The notes under the pieces are model-generated. The model saw only the letters and a program-made list of their open reading frames with translations. It searched no databases and had not been told where the DNA came from. The translations under genes and the position numbers were made by a program. Of a DNA stretch of 14,632 nt, positions 1 through 7,269 are shown piece by piece. This stretch comes from Ilumatobacteraceae bacterium. GTDB lineage: Bacteria; Actinomycetota; Acidimicrobiia; Acidimicrobiales; Ilumatobacteraceae. Position 1 is the stretch's first letter, and each line of letters starts with the position of its first letter. Where the stretch lies: contig JANRBC010000130.1 in assembly GCA_030727685.1 (NCBI GenBank), positions 1 to 14,632 of the forward strand. The letters are read 5' to 3'.

Positions 1-2
1 AA

Positions 3-332
3 TTCGATTCATTTGTTAAGTCAGCAAAAGCAAAAAATCTGCCTGTTTTTGAACGTGTGCTCGAGACAAATTTTGCTCGTCCGTCGTCAGTTGAACTTGA
101 CGACGATGCCTATCAAAAGATGTTCACTCAAAAACAGGGCGGTCTTACTTTCGCAGCGTTGCACCCGAATGCCCCAGGCGAAGTCGAAGTGATCGAGCCA
201 AGGCAGTTTCACGTGCGTACTCGCGAATACGAGATCTTTAGTTCAAAGGGTTATCTGAATTGGTTGAAGCAAAAGCCAATCAAACCGATCGGTATGCGAG
301 TTATTCGCGACGCAATGCGCAGCGCCGCTTAA
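3..332 (+). CDS. C-terminal part of a probable ChbG/YdjC-like carbohydrate deacetylase (5' end outside window)
   Basis: The reading frame is open from the left edge (first full codon at base 3) to a TAA at 330-332, so the GTG at 57 is almost certainly internal and this is the last ~109 residues of a longer protein. A His-Pro near the middle is followed by an acidic stretch, an Ile-Glu-Pro, an Arg-x-Arg-Glu-Tyr-Glu-x-Phe-Ser-Ser segment and a final Ile-Gly-Met-Arg-x-Ile-Arg. That spacing resembles the C-terminal end of YdjC/ChbG-type deacetylases, where the His-Pro helps bind the metal and a short IGxR-like strand ends the barrel. This is recognition from memory of the family pattern, not an alignment, and the N-terminal metal ligands are outside the window. 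A different polysaccharide deacetylase family is possible. The gene converges on the MFS gene with only 15 bp between the stop codons. Confidence 0.5.
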   Translation, partial: FDSFVKSAKAKNLPVFERVLETNFARPSSVELDDDAYQKMFTQKQGGLTFAALHPNAPGEVEVIEPRQFHVRTREYEIFSSKGYLNWLKQKPIKPIGMRVIRDAMRSAA

Positions 333-347
333 TTAACATTTTAGTTT

Positions 348-1523
348 TTAGTTTGTTGCTGAAATGTGTTTGGGCACACCAAAACTGTTGGTAATCAATT
401 TTGTCGCGATAAAAACAGTGGCAGCGGTGCACGCCAAAAATGTCGGAAACGTCCACGAGCCAACTCGTTCAAGAAACTGACCTGCTAGCCATGGCAATGT
501 CGTTGAACTTACGCCTGCAGTGCCGACAATTCGGGCGGTCATCTTGCCTGAGAGCGAAGTGCGGTTGCCGATAAAACCAAACATCAACGGAAACTGCGGC
601 GCCGCGGCGATGCCATAGATGATCGCGCATGGCAACAAGAGCGAGTCGATTCGCAGGTAGAGCACCAGGCAGACAACGATATTGAGAACGGCTCCGAGTT
701 GGATAAACAAGATTCCATGGCTTTTTCGAGCGAGAAAAACCGTGGCGACTCGACCAAGCATGAAGCCAATCCAATAAGTCGAGGTGAGAATTGCCGATTC
801 ATTTTTGGACAATCCAGTTTTTATGCCGTAGGTGTAAATCCAAGTAACAAAAACGACTTCAAGTGCGACATACGCCAAGAAAAACATCACGATCAAGGCG
901 ATTTGTTTTTTTGAAATGTCGACCTCGGTCTCTCGATTCTCGAGATGCGGGTCGAGGGGTGCTCGATGAAGCAGCACAACTGTCGCAACAGTTGCAATAG
1001 CTGCGCCCGCGACCCAATACGCAATTGCGGCGTCGCCACGAATCTCATCTGAAGCGCGAACAATCAGCGGGCTGAGTATTGCACCGACTCCGAGCATGGT
1101 GTGCATTAACGCGAGCCGTGGGCCAACTCTGTCTTTGAGTTCCCAGACGATGAGGGTGTTGCAGCCAACGTCGGAAGTTGAAACAGCCGTGCCGAACATC
1201 AGAAAGACAATCGCCAAGACAATTCGCATCGAGATAAATGGCACGAGCGCAAATGAAGATGCGGCTATCAGCAAGGCGCAACCAATTAGGCGGTTGCCGT
1301 ATCCGCGGTCGTATCCGCGGGCAAATATTTGCGTGCCAAGTACATAACCGAACCCGTAAGTGACGAGAACGATGCCGATTGAAGCGAGACTTGTGTTTGT
1401 TTGTTCGGCGAGTAGCGAGATTGACGGTCCGACCAGCCCGAACGACAGACCGACTACGAGAAATACTCCGAAATATGCGCGATGTGAGCGTGTTGTTGTC
1501 TGTTCGCTCACAGTTGAATTCAC
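348..1523 (-). CDS. MFS transporter, 391 aa, substrate unknown
   Basis: This is a hydrophobic protein of normal length for a 12-span major facilitator. After a short polar N-terminus come regularly spaced hydrophobic segments. A motif A-like loop (GYDRGYGNRL, about residues 68-77) lies between spans 2 and 3. A central cytoplasmic loop near residues 190-206 (HLENRETEVDISKK) separates the two six-helix halves. The general look is of the sugar/FucP-like or drug-exporter MFS groups, and I cannot assign a substrate. The start is GTG at 1523, which overlaps the TGA of the upstream protease gene as GTGA. The two are therefore probably translated from one mRNA by coupling, and no strong Shine-Dalgarno sequence is seen before the GTG. 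The TAA stop at 348-350 faces the stop of the converging left-edge gene. Confidence 0.88.
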   Translation of the reverse strand: MNSTVSEQTTTRSHRAYFGVFLVVGLSFGLVGPSISLLAEQTNTSLASIGIVLVTYGFGYVLGTQIFARGYDRGYGNRLIGCALLIAASSFALVPFISMRIVLAIVFLMFGTAVSTSDVGCNTLIVWELKDRVGPRLALMHTMLGVGAILSPLIVRASDEIRGDAAIAYWVAGAAIATVATVVLLHRAPLDPHLENRETEVDISKKQIALIVMFFLAYVALEVVFVTWIYTYGIKTGLSKNESAILTSTYWIGFMLGRVATVFLARKSHGILFIQLGAVLNIVVCLVLYLRIDSLLLPCAIIYGIAAAPQFPLMFGFIGNRTSLSGKMTARIVGTAGVSSTTLPWLAGQFLERVGSWTFPTFLACTAATVFIATKLITNSFGVPKHISATN

Positions 1524-2212
1524 CCTGTGCAGGCTAGGGCTTTGCTATTGAGGGGCGAAGCATCTGTTGATGCTGCAGCAAGTAGTGCCGTGACGGCTTC
1601 ACTTCGAGTCGCCCATGACCGATTTTTGACGACACGACTCGTCGACCAAACGATGCCGACAACTTCTCCCGATTTGTTGATTAACGGGCCCCCGGAGTTT
1701 CCGACTTTTACCTCAAGTTCGACCTCGAGCCCGGGCCGAGATGTCTTGTTGTTCAAGTAAATATCCTGGGTGTTAATTTTCAGGCGACGCTTGATTTTCG
1801 CCTCACGGATGAACTGTTCTTGATCGTCAAACGCCACGAACGAGACTCGCTCGCCAGGTTTAGCCGCAGCCAATTGAAGTGGGGTTGAAAGTTGGCTTTC
1901 AGGGTCAACCTCGAGTCTCAAAAGTGCGAGATCTAAGTCGATGTCGAGCGCCGCAACTGTGGCTGCAAAAACAGTGCCGTTTGCAGTTGTTATCTGATTG
2001 AGGGTTTGGCCGGCAACACCATGGGCGACGGTCAAAATGAAGCCACCGTCAATAACTGTGCCTACTGTTCGGGTCTCGGCACTTCGACAGCCCGTTGACG
2101 TGATCAGAACTACAGAGTCAGTTTTGACGCGATTGCTGCCGACTTGCGCAAAAGTGAACAGCGAAGCCGCAATAAGGCAAAGTGTTGCGAAAAGATAAAA
2201 TTTTGATCTGAT
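1520..2212 (-). CDS. Exported trypsin-like serine protease with a non-canonical (ATC?) start
   Basis: A chymotrypsin-fold (S1-type) protease with a complete catalytic triad when numbered from base 2212: His64 in TVAHG, Asp94 in DLALLRL, and Ser173 in GNSGGP. The frame extends well upstream of the first TTG (2035), which sits only four codons before the catalytic His and would remove the first strands of the barrel. The upstream extension encodes a convincing Sec signal peptide (Arg-Ser-Lys, then a hydrophobic run to about residue 22) after an in-frame TAA at 2213-2215. No ATG, GTG or TTG occurs in the extension. ATC at 2210-2212 stands exactly where a start is expected, and rarer alternatives are ATT at 2171-2173 or CTG at 2159-2161. 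Cys42 and Cys228 could form a disulfide outside the cell. The stop overlaps the MFS gene by four bases. The domain call is firm and the start is uncertain: real AUC initiation, a mutation and a sequencing error are all possible. Confidence 0.8.
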   Translation of the reverse strand: MRSKFYLFATLCLIAASLFTFAQVGSNRVKTDSVVLITSTGCRSAETRTVGTVIDGGFILTVAHGVAGQTLNQITTANGTVFAATVAALDIDLDLALLRLEVDPESQLSTPLQLAAAKPGERVSFVAFDDQEQFIREAKIKRRLKINTQDIYLNNKTSRPGLEVELEVKVGNSGGPLINKSGEVVGIVWSTSRVVKNRSWATRSEAVTALLAAASTDASPLNSKALACTG

Positions 2213-2285
2213 TTATGAAAACAATAGTTGACCGGCCTGTTCTCTACTAGTTTGAAATCGCCGTAACAAGAAGAAAGAAAGACAA
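2213..2285. promoter_or_regulatory. Divergent intergenic region between the protease/MFS unit and iolE
   Basis: This 73-bp gap must hold the promoters of both divergent units. On the minus strand a TATTGT hexamer (2221-2226) ends eight bases before the ATC proposed as the protease start, a spacing that fits a leaderless transcript. No good -35 is seen for it. On the plus strand TTGACC (2228-2233) is a fair -35 for iolE, but a matching -10 is not clear. The purine-rich stretch just before the iolE ATG (AAGAAGAAAGAAAGA, 2269-2283) is the only ribosome-binding candidate. The assignments are by eye. Confidence 0.35.
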
Positions 2286-3176
2286 ATGTCTAGGACCAAA
2301 GTTTCAGTAGTTGATCGACTTGTTGGCAACCCAATTTCATGGGGTGTGTGCGAAGTGCCTGACTGGGGTTTTCAACTCGATGCACGAACAGTGTTGGGTG
2401 AAATGAAAGCAGTTGGTTTGAAAGCGACCGAGCAAGGGCCAGTTGGTTACCTCGGTAGCACACCCGAAGAAGTTTCGAGTGTTGCAAATGAATTTGGTTT
2501 GCCGATTGTCGGCGCATTCGTGCCACTAGTGATGCACGATCTTGCTCAGCGCGAGACAATGCGCAAAGCAGCGCACTTCTCGGCAAGTCTCTTGAGCGAA
2601 ACAGGAAAAGGTTTCTTCATTACCGCTGTTGTAGTCGACGAAGGTTGGGGAAAGCGTTTCGAACTTTCAGATGCGCAGTGGCAGGCGATGTTTGATGGCT
2701 TCAAAGAAATTGACGAAATTTGCGCAGGTTACGGCATCAAACAAGTTCTTCATCCGCATCTGAACACTCTTGTTGAAACTCAAGATGATGTGAACCGAGT
2801 TTTGGCTGGCTCAAATGTGCGCTGGCTGCTTGACACAGGTCACTTGCAAATTGGTGGCACCGACCCAGTGAAGTTTGCACGTGAAAACTTTTCTCGAATT
2901 GATCACTTTCATGTCAAAGATGTAAAGATGAGCGTGGCTGCAAAGTTTTTGGCCGGAGAAATAACTTTGATGGAGGCAACCAGAGATGGTGTGTTTTGTG
3001 CCGCTGGTGATGGTGACGTGAAAATTGCTGAGGCGATCGACGTAATGGAGTCAAACGGCTACGAAGGTTGGTACGTGCTCGAGCAAGATATGGCAATTGT
3101 CGGTGATCAGCCGCGTGATGCAAAGATTTCAACTGCGGGCGTACGTCGCAGTATTAGTTATCTGTCGAAGCTCTAG
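2286..3176 (+). CDS. iolE: Myo-inosose-2 dehydratase (IolE), 296 aa
   Basis: A TIM-barrel sugar isomerase/epimerase-like enzyme that dehydrates scyllo-inosose (2-keto-myo-inositol) to 3D-(3,5/4)-trihydroxycyclohexane-1,2-dione in the cytoplasm. The N-terminal NPISWGVCEVPDWG (residues 15-28) is typical of actinobacterial IolE proteins. Metal and substrate residues of the fold are visible: HPH (156-158) followed by VET (Glu164), DTGH (183-186), HFHVKD (207-212), GDGD (241-244) and the C-terminal YVLEQD (263-268). The length is normal. The ATG at 2286 gives the expected N-terminus. The gene opens the catabolic block but is 158 bp from the binding-protein gene, which has its own strong ribosome-binding site, so the two may be transcribed separately. 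Another inosose-processing member of the family (IolI or IolH type) is the alternative, but the motifs and the neighbouring iolD and iolG favour IolE. Confidence 0.9.
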   Translation: MSRTKVSVVDRLVGNPISWGVCEVPDWGFQLDARTVLGEMKAVGLKATEQGPVGYLGSTPEEVSSVANEFGLPIVGAFVPLVMHDLAQRETMRKAAHFSASLLSETGKGFFITAVVVDEGWGKRFELSDAQWQAMFDGFKEIDEICAGYGIKQVLHPHLNTLVETQDDVNRVLAGSNVRWLLDTGHLQIGGTDPVKFARENFSRIDHFHVKDVKMSVAAKFLAGEITLMEATRDGVFCAAGDGDVKIAEAIDVMESNGYEGWYVLEQDMAIVGDQPRDAKISTAGVRRSISYLSKL

Positions 3177-3251
3177 TCAGCAAGATTGTGGCGGGGGCTA
3201 GCCTCGCGGCAAGCCCAACATTTAAGAGGTTTCTGACCTGTTTGGTCGGGT

Positions 3252-3280
3252 TTGCCCAGAATTTTATTCGGCGCTAACTT
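3252..3280 (+). promoter_or_regulatory. Candidate promoter for the ABC-transporter operon
   Basis: TTGCCC (3252-3257) and TAACTT (3275-3280) are separated by 17 bases, and lie about 55 bases ahead of the lipoprotein start in a 158-bp gap. Matches to the consensus hexamers are four and three of six, so this is a plausible but weak by-eye call. Confidence 0.3.
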
Positions 3281-3334
3281 AGGGCAGGCAGGAAAATCCT
3301 GTGCGTTTAAAAACAACAATAAGGGGAGAAATTA

Positions 3335-4336
3335 ATGAAGATTCGCAAAACATGGGGAGCCGTCCTCGGTGCATCAGCACTCTTGGCGCTCGCCGCTTGT
3401 GGCGGTTCATCAGACTCGTCAACCGAGACTGACGAAGCTGCAACAGAAGATTCAGCTGAAGTAACAGCTGGCGAAGACATCACAATCGCAGTTATCACCC
3501 ACGGTGACGACGGCGTATTCTGGTCGGTAGCTCAAAAGGGTGCAGAGGCTGCAGGTGCAGCACTTGGTATCACAATGAATTACCAAGGTGCAAACAACAA
3601 CGCACAAGATCAAGCACAAATGATTGAGCAAGCAGTGACTGACGGTGTAGACGGTATTGCCGTTTCACTTGCTGATCCAAAAGCTCTCGAAGGTGCACTT
3701 AAGAAAGTTGTTGATGCAGGTATCGCATTGATCACTCTTAACTCAGGTTCAGACTTGTTCAAGGGTCTCGGTGCAATCACTCACGTCGGTCAAGACGAGA
3801 CAATCGCCGGCCGTGGTGCTGGTGAGCGTTTGAAGGCTGCAGGCGGAACTGTGCTTCTTTGCGCAAAGCAAGAGCAGAGCAACGTTGCGCTTGAAACTCG
3901 TTGCAACGCAGCAGCAGAGACATTCGGTGGCAAAGTTATCCAGATCACAACTTCAGGTGACGCAGACCGCGTTGCTCAGCAGGGTGAAATCAAGGCAGCG
4001 CTCGATGCAGATGCATCGATCGACGCATTCCTTGGTACTGGTCCAGTAATCGCAGTTGACGGCGCAAACGCAGCCGCTGAACTCGGTCGCACAATGCCAA
4101 TGGGTGGTTTCGACCTCTCGACAGAAATCCTTGACTACATCAACGAAGACAAGTTGACCTTCACAATTGACCAGCAGCAATTCCTTCAGGGATACCTTGC
4201 TGTTGTATTCCTCTACCTCAACGTGACGAACTCGAACACGGTCGGTGGCGGATTGCCAGTTATGACAGGCCCTGGATTTGTTGACAAGTCAAACGTTGTC
4301 GCAGTTCAAGAACTTGTTGGCAAGGGAACTCGCTAA
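3335..4336 (+). CDS. Sugar/inositol ABC transporter substrate-binding lipoprotein, 333 aa
   Basis: A periplasmic-binding-protein type I (RbsB/LacI-fold) receptor anchored outside the membrane. The N-terminus is a lipoprotein signal: Lys/Arg start, hydrophobic run, and lipobox Leu-Ala-Ala-Cys with Cys22, followed by a Ser/Thr/Asp/Glu-rich linker to about residue 48. The binding domain then runs ITIAVITHGDDGVFW, a YQGANN segment, an AVSLADPKAL segment and HVGQDE. This order resembles inositol-binding IbpA-like proteins of rhizobia and Caulobacter, which supports myo-inositol as ligand together with the iol genes, but ribose- or xylose-type ligands cannot be excluded. The ribosome-binding site AAGGGGAGA lies close before the ATG. 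Codon choice is noticeably more uniform than in its neighbours (Ala mostly GCA, Lys AAG, Asn AAC), as expected for an abundant protein. A strong hairpin follows the gene. Confidence 0.9.
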   Translation: MKIRKTWGAVLGASALLALAACGGSSDSSTETDEAATEDSAEVTAGEDITIAVITHGDDGVFWSVAQKGAEAAGAALGITMNYQGANNNAQDQAQMIEQAVTDGVDGIAVSLADPKALEGALKKVVDAGIALITLNSGSDLFKGLGAITHVGQDETIAGRGAGERLKAAGGTVLLCAKQEQSNVALETRCNAAAETFGGKVIQITTSGDADRVAQQGEIKAALDADASIDAFLGTGPVIAVDGANAAAELGRTMPMGGFDLSTEILDYINEDKLTFTIDQQQFLQGYLAVVFLYLNVTNSNTVGGGLPVMTGPGFVDKSNVVAVQELVGKGTR

Positions 4337-4359
4337 TTAGTTAGTTGTTCTAATCGGAA

Positions 4360-4397
4360 GTTGGTCCGCCCGTTCTTCGATGAGCGGGCGGACCAAC
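4360..4397 (+). terminator. Strong hairpin between binding-protein and permease genes (attenuator or mRNA stabiliser)
   Basis: GTTGGTCCGCCCG (4360-4372) pairs perfectly with CGGGCGGACCAAC (4385-4397), a 13-bp GC-rich stem. Inner TTC/GAG pairing can extend it to a six-base loop. It begins 23 bases after the stop of the lipoprotein gene and is followed by a T-rich stretch interrupted by other bases rather than a clean T run. The likely role is partial termination and protection of the upstream mRNA, so that the binding protein is made in excess over the permease and ATPase, as is common in ABC importer operons. Confidence 0.75.
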
Positions 4398-4460
4398 CCG
4401 GTTTGATTTCTTTGTGTTTATAATTTTTTGTTAGTTAATTAATTTTCGGGGGATAAGAGC

Positions 4461-6485
4461 GTGAGTGAAGTTGATGGCCTGACGCCAACCAAAACCGGTG
4501 ATGAAAGAATCACCTATCGAGGGCCGATCAAGAGACTTCTGGTGTCACCTGAAATTGGTGCACTCATTGGTGCGGTAGTTGTTTGGGCATTCTTCTGGGG
4601 AAACGGCGACAAGTTTGGCACGGCCGGTAGCACTGCAAACTTTTTAGATGTCGCAGCGCCACTCGGCATCATGGCCGTAACGGTTTCTTTGTTGATGATC
4701 GGTGGCGAATTCGACTTGTCGGCCGGTGTTATGACTGGCGCAAGCGGTGTGACGATTGCGTTGATGGCCAAGTATTTCACCGATGGCGGCATTTCACTTT
4801 GGGTTTGTATACCCGCAGCATTTTTGCTGGCGGGTTGTGTTGGCTGGTGGAACGGATTTTTGGTTAATAGAACTGGTCTGCCCAGTTTCATCGTGACACT
4901 CGGCTCGTTTTTTATTATCAAAGGTGCGAACCTAGTTTTTTCTAAGCGGATCAACTCGCTCGTAAACGTTTCAGACGTCGATGAAGCGCATGGTTATGGC
5001 TTCTTTAAGGCTGTGCTGGGTGGCGAAAACAAATTCGGGGATATGAAATATCGCGATGTGATTTTTCTTGTGGGCGGTTTGTTGTTTGCTGTCTTGATGA
5101 TTCTTGGGTTCATGGAGCAGGCTTTGGTGCGCAGGGCGCAACGATCAAATACCGATTTTTTAATCGCAATTGTTGGTGTAGCCGCCGCAATTTTCGGCGT
5201 GCTTACCCTGCATCGAACCGATTCGGTGAATGGCAATGTACTGGCTGGCGTTGTTGGCTTGATTGGCACAGTCGTGGCGATCGTGTTTTATGCAAGGGCC
5301 AGATTTGACGGTCGCGAAAAATTGGTCGGCTCTTTGCCCGACGCATCAAAGAAGTTTCTCGCATTTGGCCTGCTAGGCGTATTTGTTGCAGGTTTTGCGG
5401 GGCAACTCTTTGACCGCAATGAAGAGCGCGTGATGTTGCAATGGATGCCACTGTGGATGAGGTTTGTAGTGGCGATTGCAGCAGGAGCGCTGCCACTTGC
5501 AATAACAATTCGCTCGTTCATGCGGGGTGACGTTGAGCTGCGCGGCAAAGTGATTGCCGGCCTAATTGTTCGTTTGCCACTAATTTGTCTTGTCTCGTTG
5601 ATCGGTATCGTGTCGCTGTTTCAGTTGACGACCGTGCAAGCAGTTCGCGCAGTTTTGATAACTGTTGCCGGCGTGGGCGCTGCAACTTGCTTCTATCAAG
5701 CCCGTCGCGCTGCTGGAAAGTTATCGACAAAGTGGTTTGTCTATATCGGCGTGTTGATGTCGGCGGCGTTTGTGTTTATCGCATTTGCTCTGCGAGCCGA
5801 TTCAAGCGCGCCAAGATTTAGAGGCGGAATTTTTACCAGTTTGTTACTCGCTTCGGCGCTTGCCTTGGCGACAACCCTTGTAGAAGCGTCGCATCGATCG
5901 CGTACAAAAGCCGACGAAGCGGCAGATCAACTCGGTCGTCGCATGGTGTTGCTTGGGGTGGTAGTTGGCGCTATTGCCTTGAGCGTCAGATTGTTGCTGT
6001 CTGACGGTGTGTTTCGAATGTCGGTTTTCTGGTGGATGTTCTTCACGGCGGTTGGCGCGTTTGTTTTGACGAAAACTAAGTATGGCAACTGGATTTTCGC
6101 GGTTGGTGGCAACAAAGATGCTGCCCGGGCGACTGGTGTGCCCGCTGACAAAGTGAAGACAGCGCTATTTATGGCAACTTCACTGATGGGTGCATTTGTA
6201 GGGGCGATGATTTTGATGCGCCTGAACTCGGTGCAAGCGCAACAAGGAGATGGTCAAGAATTCGAATACATCATTGCAGCGGTGGTTGGTGGCAACTTGA
6301 TGACTGGCGGATATGGCTCGGTCGTGGGTGCTTCGCTGGGTGCATTGATTATGGCTGTGTCAAAGAACGGCATTCCGGCCGCGCAATGGAACCAAGACGG
6401 TCGCTTCATCTTCTTGGGTGCGGTTTTGTTGGTCGCAGTTCTGGTTAACAACTACGTACGAAAGAAAGCGAACGAACAACGATGA
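4461..6485 (+). CDS. RbsC/XylH-type ABC permease with a large internal membrane insertion, 674 aa
   Basis: Inner-membrane permease of the branched-chain/ribose type (BPD_transp_2 family). Both ends are canonical. The N-terminal part carries the GGEFDLSAG motif (81-89), a NGFLVNRTGLPSFIVTLG segment (131-148) and the first four or five spans. From about residue 515 the family pattern resumes with TKYGNWIFAVGGN (539-551), the AARATGVP loop that contacts the ATPase (554-561), and the final spans containing VVGGNLMTGGYGS. Usual members have about 320-420 residues. Here some 300 extra residues (about 200-505) with roughly ten hydrophobic segments sit between the halves, in the same open frame. The start is GTG at 4461 behind GGGGGAT. 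The last four bases overlap the ATPase start. The substrate is inferred from the neighbours to be inositol and perhaps xylose. Confidence 0.88.
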   Translation: MSEVDGLTPTKTGDERITYRGPIKRLLVSPEIGALIGAVVVWAFFWGNGDKFGTAGSTANFLDVAAPLGIMAVTVSLLMIGGEFDLSAGVMTGASGVTIALMAKYFTDGGISLWVCIPAAFLLAGCVGWWNGFLVNRTGLPSFIVTLGSFFIIKGANLVFSKRINSLVNVSDVDEAHGYGFFKAVLGGENKFGDMKYRDVIFLVGGLLFAVLMILGFMEQALVRRAQRSNTDFLIAIVGVAAAIFGVLTLHRTDSVNGNVLAGVVGLIGTVVAIVFYARARFDGREKLVGSLPDASKKFLAFGLLGVFVAGFAGQLFDRNEERVMLQWMPLWMRFVVAIAAGALPLAITIRSFMRGDVELRGKVIAGLIVRLPLICLVSLIGIVSLFQLTTVQAVRAVLITVAGVGAATCFYQARRAAGKLSTKWFVYIGVLMSAAFVFIAFALRADSSAPRFRGGIFTSLLLASALALATTLVEASHRSRTKADEAADQLGRRMVLLGVVVGAIALSVRLLLSDGVFRMSVFWWMFFTAVGAFVLTKTKYGNWIFAVGGNKDAARATGVPADKVKTALFMATSLMGAFVGAMILMRLNSVQAQQGDGQEFEYIIAAVVGGNLMTGGYGSVVGASLGALIMAVSKNGIPAAQWNQDGRFIFLGAVLLVAVLVNNYVRKKANEQR

Positions 6486-7237
6486 GCGAAAAATCTCCGC
6501 TTCTTGAACTTGAAAACGTAAGCAAAGACTTCGGCAACGTCAAAGCGTTGCAGAATGTCTCGACGAAAGTTATTGCCGGTCAAGTGACGTGCGTGCTTGG
6601 TGACAACGGTGCCGGAAAATCAACTTTCATCAAGATTATTTCTGGCCTACATAAGCCAAGCGGTGGAAAATACAAATTTGAAGGTCACGAAGTTGCGTTC
6701 GAGTCACCACGAGAGGCGCGTGCATTAGGTATCGCGACTGTTTATCAAGATTTGGCGATGGCACCTTTGATGTCGGTTTGGCGTAACTTCTTTTTGGGTT
6801 CTGAACCTGTTCGTAGATTTGGTCCGATCAATTTGTTGGACACTAAGTTCGCTCGAAAGACAGCCAAAGAAGAAATGGCGAAGTTGGGTATCGATGTTCG
6901 CGATATTGATCAGCCTGTCGGCACGCTTTCTGGTGGCGAACGCCAAAGTGTGGCGATTGCGCGCGCTGTTTACTTCGGCGCACGAGTGCTTATTTTGGAC
7001 GAACCGACATCAGCGCTTGGCGTGCGTCAATCAGATTTAGTGTTGGGCTATGTAAGAGCAGCGGCCGCGCGAAACCTTGGCGTGATTTTGATTACTCACA
7101 ACCCGCAGCACGCATTGCCTGTTGGCGATCGGTTCTTGATTCTCAATCGCGGCCAATCAGTGGGCCAGTTTGAAAAGGCTGATCTTTCATTTGAGCGCCT
7201 GATTGAGTTGATGTCTGGTCGCGTTCACGCTGCCTAG
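6482..7237 (+). CDS. Sugar ABC transporter ATP-binding protein, single domain, 251 aa
   Basis: Cytoplasmic ATPase that powers the importer. All nucleotide-binding motifs are present once: Walker A GDNGAGKST (40-48), Q-loop Gln89 in YQD, signature LSGGE (149-153), Walker B LILDEP with Asp173 and Glu174, and the switch His206 in ITHN. Many ribose/xylose-type systems use a fused double ATPase of about 500 residues. This one has a single domain of FrcA type and would act as a homodimer with the permease. The ATG lies in an ATGA overlap with the permease stop, so translation is probably coupled. No second ATPase gene follows. The next gene is an enzyme after a 68-bp gap. Confidence 0.93.
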   Translation: MSEKSPLLELENVSKDFGNVKALQNVSTKVIAGQVTCVLGDNGAGKSTFIKIISGLHKPSGGKYKFEGHEVAFESPREARALGIATVYQDLAMAPLMSVWRNFFLGSEPVRRFGPINLLDTKFARKTAKEEMAKLGIDVRDIDQPVGTLSGGERQSVAIARAVYFGARVLILDEPTSALGVRQSDLVLGYVRAAAARNLGVILITHNPQHALPVGDRFLILNRGQSVGQFEKADLSFERLIELMSGRVHAA

Positions 7238-7269
7238 GTAGCGACGGAAATTCGGATGCTCAGAAAGTC

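Noticed and set aside
57..332. Stand-alone 91-residue gene starting at GTG 57
   Set aside because: The frame is open without interruption to the window edge and the residues before 57 look equally protein-like, so it is the tail of a longer gene.
3190..3260. Short stems upstream of the lipoprotein gene (GGGCT/AGCCC, GACC/GGTC) as a riboswitch or terminator
   Set aside because: Stems of four to five pairs with no T run and no known aptamer pattern; they are expected by chance.
4514..4954. 146-codon open frame on the minus strand opposite the permease
   Set aside because: It is antisense to conserved permease motifs and its product is low-complexity Pro/Thr/Ala/Lys without a recognisable domain; an antisense shadow of a hydrophobic gene.
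5058..5975. Separate gene or frameshifted fusion inside the permease
   Set aside because: The frame is continuous, no internal ribosome-binding site with a start is evident, and the family pattern resumes in frame afterwards.
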